Positions 56,529 to 64,000 of a DNA stretch of 64,000 nt are shown one piece after another. Every line of letters begins with the position of its first letter. Position 1 is the first letter of the stretch. Source of the DNA: Clitoria ternatea. Its lineage: Eukaryota; Streptophyta; Magnoliopsida; Fabales; Fabaceae. Location: NCBI GenBank assembly GCA_037962975.1, contig CM075674.1, positions 84,894,501 through 84,958,500 on the forward strand, given 5' to 3'. The position numbers were made by a program, and so were the translations under genes. The notes beneath the pieces are model-generated. The model ran no database searches. It saw only the letters and a program-made list of their open reading frames with translations, and was not told the DNA's origin.

Positions 56529-58480
56529 TCACAGTGGAAACTCATAGGATACAAAACATTTGGAATGATTAAATGTAAATTGACTTCTTTTGTAATTTAA
56601 CATAGCAAAATACTTAGATTTGTTAGTAGAACCAACGATTGTTTCTTGCTTTGAACCTTTCAAGCATACATCATAACCATCTTGACAACACATATATTTT
56701 GATTGCAATCTTAAGTATTTCAAATTAATCAAAAATTGACATCGATGTAACCTTTACAACGAGCTCATCTTCCATTTATCAAGATTAAATCCTTAGTCCT
56801 TCTTAAGTGTTTAAGGATACTCTTGACTATAGAATGAGAATATTATTAGTTCTAGAAGAAGCATGTCTTCTGCATGTAATACTAGAACTATAATTGTGCA
56901 GTTACTAACCCTTTTATAGACACAAGATTTATCTTCATTCTTTAATGAAGATTCTAGCTTCTAAAAGCTTGCTTTAGTCCATAAATAGAATATTTGCAGT
57001 TCACATACCTTCCTAGATGTTTTAGGCATAAAAGGCCTTTAGGTTGTGTCACATACACATCCTCAAGATGATTTCCATCTTGACATCTATCTACCATATC
57101 TCATAATGGTGGTATACTACTACAATAAGCAGGATCTAAATGGTTTTTAAGCTAATTGAATTTTGTCAATCTTGCTTTTAAAGGTACTTTTATTACCATC
57201 CATGTTTAGTTTTCCTTTTGAAAACCCATTACATCCTATAGGTTTTACCCTTTAGGTGCGTCAACCAAGGTTCATACCTTGTTAATATACATGGAACCCA
57301 TTTCAAATCCCATGGTCTTATGCCATGTCTTAGAATCTAAACTTGCATTGGCCTCTTCATAAGAAGCTTGGTCATTTAGCAATATGCCTTCTTCCTGATT
57401 TATAAGATATCCATATCTTTCAGGTTTGGTGACATATCCTATTTGATCTTACACAAGTCTTGTGCTACCGGAGCTAAGGATTTCACAACACTTTATGATT
57501 TCTGCTCCAAGTCCATCCTTGACTTTTAAATGTTTGTGATACTTGAATTTCTTCAAGTTTTACCATCCCCCCACTGATTCTTTAAGGGATGTACTCTTAT
57601 TCAAGAATACAACATTCTAAGCAACAAGCCTTTTATTCTTAGATGGATTGTAGAATTGATAACCCTTAGCTTTCTTTAGGTATCTCACAGAAGACATTTA
57701 TCTAATTTGGATCCGACCTTGTCAGAGTTGGATGCTCTATAGAAGCATCATAGTTCCAAATTATTAGTAAAGACATACTAGGTTTCTTCCTAGTCCATAT
57801 CATATATGGTTTCTTTAAGAAATTCTAAGATGGAACATGGTTAAGTATGGAAATTTTGTTAATAAAGAAACGTTGAAGGAGTTAGAGATGTTTGATAATA
57901 ATCAATAATCAAACTATGTCCAACAAGGTTTGACTTTTCCCCGTAGAGATACTATTAAGGCATTCCATGAGGAATGAGTTAAGAGGTAATCTCTCACTTT
58001 ATTAGATAGTTATCAAACTTATAACTCAAATTATTTGCTATCTTGGTCTAATCAAGAGCTTTAATTATCTTGCCAATTTGGTTTTTCACTTCATTATGAA
58101 TTCTTTGAACTTTTCAAAGACTTTCTAACTTATGTTACATAAATCCATACTCATTGACTTTTCAATTAGTATGTTGAAGTATTGAAAAACATATCTAGTT
58201 ATTGTTCCAATAGGGCCACATACATCGTTATGTATTAGATAATAGATTACTCATCTTTTCAATGAATGAGGTCTCAATTATCTCTCCAATAAATAAGATT
58301 TACATGTCTCCATTGATTCCAAAATCAAAAAGAGTCCATATAACCACATTAATGGTATTTAGAAAATGTGTTTCTTATCCATTTGCCTTAGGAGACAATA
58401 CCATGTAAGTAAGGTTCAAAATCACTTATTTTAACCTACTTTGGCAGTTGTTATAAATGGGTGTTTTGAGATTTAGGATG
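56529..58480 (-). pseudogene. Decayed copia pol: integrase, RT, RNase H
   Basis: In minus order: the pre-integrase zinc region and integrase start (RLGHIS near 58430; DVCGP near 58210), the integrase C-terminal part (KKPYMIWTRKKPSM near 57800; a KGY-type region near 57650), RT (MGFEMGSMYINK and TLVDAPKG at about 57240-57320; YSIYGLKQAF near 56970; motif C replaced by HAEDMLLL near 56860), then RNase H-like KGSKQETIVGST (56529-56732). Copia RT motif C is normally YVDD, so the catalytic site is also altered. Stops and frame shifts are frequent throughout. Confidence 0.8.
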
Positions 58481-60213
58481 TGGAATCCATTACTCAATTG
58501 TGCATCAACATCCATTTGAAGAAATAAAGTTATTTTATAATAAGAAAAACATTTCTTGTCTAACAAGAAACAATATGCACAATGTCTAGTTCACTAACTA
58601 GCCCAATAGGTAAAGATCTTATCTTTATTATAGCAACTTTTGCTCAATTTTACACAGATTTCTCCACCCTTAACAAGTGATCTACTTCCTTTGATCTTTC
58701 AAAATTTGAGATCTACTACTAGTATCTAATACTAATGTTAGTAAAGTAAAATAACTTGACTTCTATAACATGACCTGTAGTGGAAGTCTTACTTCCCTTT
58801 CTTTTGAACTCCTTCAAGTTCTTTAAACAAATTATTTTAATGTCTTATTTTGGCTAAAACTGGAAACAATTTCCTTTCTTGATCACCTTTTAGACTTCCA
58901 GACTAACTTGGCCTTAATAAAGTCTGTATACGATCATATCGTATATCTCCCATATATTCATATTGCCTTTTACAGCTCAGAGTTTATGCAGACTCCATAG
59001 GGTATTCAAGACCCAACCATAGATGATATATAAGCCAAACATGACACACTACTGCTTCATCTTTAATGAAGATAATTCTCAAGTCTCAATACCTATCTAG
59101 GCATTTTTCTAGATAAAGTGTTCTTCCAAAGGACAGATTGCAACAAAACAATATTTGGTTTGTCATGGTTATTCTAAAACAAATTACATGCAAATCTTAT
59201 CACTTCTATTTAAAAACATATTTAAATTTTGGTCATTAAATAAATATGTTGTCTCCCACTATTTTGATTTAAAAATAAATACCCTCACTGAATCATAAAA
59301 AATCCTATTAGAAGATTTTTCTAGTGGGCCAAGATCCATATTTGGCCTAGTGTTGAGTCAGCTTTGGCTGATCGCCCAACCCTTGGTTATTTAGGTAGGA
59401 AACACATTTCTAATTGCATCTCATGTAACTCTTGGATGATTGAGTGGGTAACTCCTTACCCTTATTCATCTTATGAATTTAAGCTCAATGTTTACACCTC
59501 TAAGTTATTTTCAATCCAATTGAAAAACCTAGTTAAGTTTAGGCCTAATAAAAACAATTTGGATATTACAATTATCCCATCGTGCCTTACTAATATAAAT
59601 GATAGCACCCTACTTTGGTAGGCCCACTATTTGTTTACATTAGTCTCAACGAGTGTTACTTATTAGAAGGTGTTTAAACTTAATATTAACTCTTCTAGGT
59701 TCTTCAATCTGATTAAAGTTACCTAGATAAGTCCAATAACAAATGGTTGGATAATCCAATTATCTATCATCCTTTACTAATATCAATAAAAGCACCCTGC
59801 TTTGGCAAAACCTACACTTTATTGAAACTAGCATTGATGACTGTTGTTTATTAGAACGCGTTTTAGACTGTTTATACCTTTTGGCCTTTCCAATCCAATT
59901 GAAAAATGTCTATTTGAATAAAACTTAATAAGCTATACTTGGATAATCCAATTATCCGATCATGTCCTACTAAACATAAATAAAGGCACCCAACTATGAC
60001 ATGACCTGTACTTTATTTATATCAAGTTAGACATTATTACTTATTGGAAGGTATGATTGTCGGGCTTGAGGGATTTCAATTTTCTTATTGTTCATTACCG
60101 ACTTTCATTAAACGCTTTAACGCAAAATAAAACCCCAAAATATGCAATCAAAATTGTGAGATAGTTATGGTCTTCCTAGAAAATAAAATAAAATAAAATA
60201 AACCTAAAGGAAC
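58481..60213 (-). other. Copia gag region and leader, with three imperfect repeats of about 190 bp
   Basis: The gag region is too decayed to place. Between 59450 and 60060 a unit of about 190-210 bases occurs three times, marked by AGCACCCTACTTTGG near 59605, AGCACCCTGCTTTGG near 59790 and GGCACCCAACTATGA near 59985, each preceded by GGATA...CAATTATCC and followed by TTATTAGAA or TTATTGGAA. Confidence 0.55.
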
Positions 60214-61993
60214 TATAGTGTCTTGACTTTGTGAAGTCCTACTTCTTGAAACCACCATCCTCCTGGAGTCACCACTCCTTTGTTCCTTTCAAGGTCATAT
60301 CCATCAAGAATCACCACTCTAGGTTTCTTCTAGGTCCCTACCTTGTTGGCTTTTCCAAGATTACAATGTAATAAAGAAAACTCATTTTACATACGAGTGA
60401 AGGGTTGAGAGAAGAAATTTAAGAATAGAGAAAGGCACAACACGCAGGCTGTATTTAAAATTAAATAAAAAACTAAGACCATAACCATTCACCACTAGAC
60501 GTGTTAATTAATCAATTAATAGAGTAATCAATTGTATTTAAAATAAAATAAATTTTGGGGTCATAAAAGGAAAACTACGCAAAGAAGTTTGGCGGCTCTG
60601 TTGACCGTTCAATAGACAGGGTCAAGGGGTGTTCCAACCCAAAAATTTAGTACTATAATCAGTTAGTTCCCAGGAAAGAAAGGTGGGTCCGGAGTGACCG
60701 TTTAAGTACCAAGTCTTTCCTAGCCAGAACGTCCCACTGACCATTAACAGCTCAAAATATTCGGTTATGATTTCAAACAATTTGAAATCTTTAATTTTGA
60801 AACGGCCAAGATTTAACTTTTAAACCTTATCTTTTGACCTTTATAATTATCTTAAAATAGGAATAGTCAAGGTTTAACTTTTAAATCTTATCTCTAGAGT
60901 CTCAACAATCATCCTATTTTTTTAGGAACGATCAAGGTTTAAATTTTAGACCTTATCTCTAGAGTTCAAGATATTTTATTTTGAATCCTATTAAATTTAA
61001 TAAAGATCTTATCTTTAATTTGTAACTTTTACAAATCCTATCAAATTTATTAAGGATTAAATATTTGATTTTAAAATTATTAAATTTAATAAAGATCTTA
61101 TCTTTTATTTGTAACAATTACAAATCATATTAAATTTAATAAATATGAATCAATTTGTAACTCCTACAAATCACATTAATTTTAAAAAGATCACATATGA
61201 TGCAAATCCTATTAAAATTAATAAGAATAAATTATTTAAATTTGTAACTCTTACAAATCACATTAATTTTAAAAGGATCATAAACAATTCAAGTCCTATT
61301 AAAATTAATAAGAATAAATTATTTAAATTTGTAACTCTTACAAACTTTAATTTTAAGAAATAATTAAAAAATTGATTTGTAACTTTTACAAATCGAATTT
61401 AAAATATAATATTAAAATCAAATATTTTATTTGTAACATTTACAAATAAATAAAATACCATTATGGCTAGGTTTCAACTTTTGAATCTTAGTTTTCATTA
61501 CGGCTAGGGTTTAACTCTTAAACTTTCTAAACACAATCTCACATGAACAATTCATATTAGAAAAGAGAAAGCATATAGACGTCATTGCATACAACCCTTG
61601 ATTTCAATTTAATTAAATAAACATAAAACATGCCTTATAATTAGAACACATATAAAACAATCACCATTACAACATATAACATGTTCATATAATAAAGCAC
61701 ATCCTAAAAACATGTTCTTTAATTAAAATGTTGAGAAAAGCAATCAATATACATAAAGCAAAAATATATTGATATTAGCTTTCAAAATGTGCAACCTTTG
61801 CAACATATCTCATAAAAACGCAACCTTTACATAATATCTCATTAAAAATGCAACCTTTGCAACATATCTAATAAAAGATGCAACCTTTGCAAAAGGATTC
61901 AACCTTTACAATTCTTTTCATAAAAGGAAATTTTATTTTTATTTTTACATGTTCTTTAAACAAATGTTTACCCAAAACACGGTTTTGCAACCA
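60214..61993 (-). other. Copia 5' leader, AT-rich
   Basis: It aligns with 27950-29240 of the truncated copy. It contains repeated TTTGTAACTCTTACAAATC blocks (61080-61440) and GCAACCTTTGCAACATATCT blocks (61790-61900), absent or reduced in the truncated copy. No gene is seen. Confidence 0.6.
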
Positions 61994-62005
61994 GGCTCTG
62001 ATACG
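61994..62005 (-). other. Primer-binding site of the complete copia element (mutated)
   Basis: The minus strand reads CGTATCAGAGCC, one change from TGGTATCAGAGCC at the 5' side. The truncated copy at 29241 keeps the consensus. Confidence 0.75.
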
Positions 62006-62007
62006 AC

Positions 62008-63285
62008 TGTTAAGGAATCCCTAATGTATGAGCAGCGGAAATACAAGGATTCCTATAGGATTTGCAAAGCGCCGTGTTTCAAAGCATAAGACAAACACAA
62101 AAAAATTACGTTTTAGGATTACCTTTTGAAGAATATCGAAGCAATCGTAGCCTCGTCCTTTAGGAGTCCACACAAGTACTCCCACCAGAAATGCTACACC
62201 TTCCAAATGCTAGTTTGACGGTGTGTAGCTTTTGTAACTTTTGCATATTTTTGTGTCTCTTTTTGGGTAGCCGCCTATGAGCATCTTATGCTCTATTTAT
62301 AGGCTTAGGTTTGACCTAATTTGCTCTCTAAAGAGTGGGCTCCTTACTCATTCTAAATGAGTTAGGCCTAATAGTCTTATTTTAGTCCAACTAAAATAAA
62401 AAGCTATTTTCTGATGGGCTTACTCTATGTGTGTGACCCTATAGGTAAAATACTCGGTTATATTAATAATAAACTATTTTATTATTAATATAAAATAAGA
62501 GCGGCATCTAGCAATGCATCATTATGTCCTAATATTATTTATTAACAACATAACCTATAAGTGATAATTATTTTATATGTTTGTTCCTTTTATCATGATA
62601 TCCTAATTGGGCCCAAGGCATGGTCGTGTCATCCTTGTACGGTCCAATTTATTTTACTTGATACCAGAGTAAACTTTATCCGAATAAATATCCAATATTT
62701 ATTCTTTCTAGCATGGCCATGCATTTCCTTAGTCTCACTCCATCAAGTGGCCTATAGATATCACTCCTGTCACATAGGAGAGACAAATCTCATCTATATC
62801 ACTCATATCCCTCTACATAATTTGTATATTGCCTAACCACAACCTTTATAGTCCTCTTATTACAGAAGACGTTTGATTGTATTAAAACAATAAACTCCTT
62901 ATGTAGGAATCGTAGTGACTTCAGGTCAAAGGACTACATATACCATTATCACATTGAGAATCGTTTATGACATTCATGTAACGATCCATGCAACGTTTTC
63001 ATAGTGGGTCTGTCCAGTACATCATTACTCTTAATGTGTACCCGTGTGAAGACTTGATATCATTTATATCCATGATCTGTGAGATCAGATCATCAGTACA
63101 CTCATACACTAGTCTTAATGTATTTACATGTCCCCACATAAATACTTGACTAGGGGCATTTTAGGAATAACTCTCACATGACCTATTACTCCAAGGATAA
63201 ATAAAGGTTGTTAAACTATTTAACCAAAAATGACTTATTCAAAATGATGTGAACCTATATAGGCTTTTAGTGCATATTTCCAACA
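62008..63285 (-). repeat. 5' LTR of the complete copia element
   Basis: 1278 bp, next to the PBS. U3 would be about 1 kb, with the TATA box at 62291-62303. Confidence 0.92.
62291..62303 (-). promoter_or_regulatory. TATA box of copia 5' LTR
   Basis: The minus strand reads CCTATAAATAGAG, followed by GCATAAGATGCTCATAGG. It is conserved in all four LTRs of this family in the window. Confidence 0.65.
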
Positions 63286-64000
63286 ATAATAACTTATTGC
63301 TATTCAATTGTCCCCTTATTAGTTCCATCGTCAACCAAGGTGTGTCATACAATCACATCATTTACTTTTCATCAAGATTCATAATATAATTAATAGAGGG
63401 GAAGCATACATGTTTTCATAATATAGCATAGGCATACACATACCTTCTAAGGCCTTAAGCCATTCCCCAATCACCACTAAGACACACCACACTTATACCC
63501 CTAATGAAATCGCTTGTTGTTACATAATAAAAGGGGTTTTGGGCAATAATGAGCCCATGACAAATTTCAACATCAAGACATAGAGAAAGCTCGTTTTTAT
63601 TCTTATAAATAGTAGGACATGTCACAAATATCACCTAATAGTCCCAATTTGATAACTATAAAAAGTTAGGTTCAAAAACCCTCTTAAATGTAAGTTTTAC
63701 ACTGCAGTAGGTTTGGTATTTTAGGCCTCATGAGAGTTAAAAAACTCCAATTAACGTGAGACCAATTCTCACACCTCTATAACATAGTTATCTACAACTT
63801 TCATGAAGAAGTTGGAGGCCAAAAATGTCATTAAGATACCCTAACTGGCCAAAAACAACAAGGAAAATAGAGCAGTTGGAAATTTCTGACAGTGGGACAC
63901 ATTTTACTACTGCAGTAGGGGTATGGTTAGATGACCATGCTTGAATCCCATATTCGGTGTTGTAATCCCACAGTCAGATCTGCAATTGTTGAAATATTCC

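Larger units (their letters stand above)
55037..63285 (-). mobile_element. Complete-length but defective Ty1/copia element (8.25 kb)
   Basis: LTRs of 1279 and 1278 bp with TGTTA...CAACA ends, a perfect ATAAT duplication, a tRNA-Met-type PBS at the right LTR and a purine tract at the left LTR. Order on the minus strand: 5' LTR 62008-63285, leader and gag region, integrase, RT, RNase H, 3' LTR 55037-56315. The domain order integrase before RT is that of copia. The LTRs differ at a few percent of sites by eye, yet the coding region is riddled with stops, so the element may have been copied by others after losing its own function. Confidence 0.9.
54507..64000 (+). mobile_element. LTR-like sequence split by the copia element (right end beyond window)
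   Basis: It begins TGTGACACCCTGG, the same style of start as the TGTAACGCCCCG and TGTAACATCC LTRs here. An ACAGCGGAAGAAG motif at about 54712 resembles ACAGCGGAAAAAT near the start of the 3.4-kb LTR. CTACAACTTTCATGAAGAAG at about 63793 is the marker of that family's internal repeats. Its middle is interrupted by the complete copia element. With no right end in view the call is tentative. Confidence 0.4.

Overview
This window is plant nuclear DNA and consists almost entirely of transposable elements; I see no intact host gene. The plant assignment rests on the element families (an Ogre/Tat-type Ty3/gypsy giant, a Cassandra-type TRIM carrying 5S rRNA sequence, a Tekay/Del-like chromovirus, Ty1/copia elements, a CACTA/En-Spm transposon), on plant-type telomere motifs (TTTAGGG), and on heavy nesting, which is typical of a large, repeat-rich angiosperm genome. 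I cannot name the species.

Layout. (1) From before base 1 to 30610 lies one very large minus-strand Ogre-like retrotransposon. Its 3' LTR runs from outside the window to 5601. A 3' untranslated tail with three minisatellite arrays follows (5626-8195). Then come integrase, an extra RNase H, RT-RNase H, protease with a G-patch, and gag (8196-17700). An additional Ogre-type ORF1 (17984-19924), a leader and the primer-binding site (21045-21061) precede the 5' LTR (21064-30610). Four later insertions interrupt it: two copies of one 3.4-kb LTR family in opposite orientations (1-2469 and 23885-27247), a 2.26-kb solo LTR inside gag (14899-17158), and a truncated copia piece (27950-30533). (2) 30611-33001 is an old plus-strand Tat-type pol fragment. 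(3) 33142-41282 is a Cassandra-like TRIM whose second LTR is split by a deleted Tekay-like element (34038-41107). The LTR of that element in turn holds a copia solo LTR (35167-36431), so insertions are stacked three deep here. (4) 41283-43558 holds retroelement debris. (5) 43559-49669 is a CACTA transposon with a TNP2-type transposase and an Ulp1-like protease module on the minus strand. (6) 51120-53720 is a very decayed copia pol. (7) From 54507 to the window end runs another LTR-like sequence, split by a complete copia element (55037-63285) with 5-bp target duplications.

Element boundaries were set from TG...CA termini, target-site duplications and comparison of copies within the window. 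Every coding region is broken, mostly by stop codons that fit C-to-T or G-to-A change. Several RT or Gag motifs also carry substitutions at key residues. Nothing here looks able to move by itself. The more interesting features are non-coding: telomere-like boxes and ACGT palindromes inside the Ogre LTR, minisatellites in its tail, shared termini and a shared CCGAGTG word across different LTR families, a compact Cassandra variant, and hairpin-forming subterminal repeats in the CACTA element.
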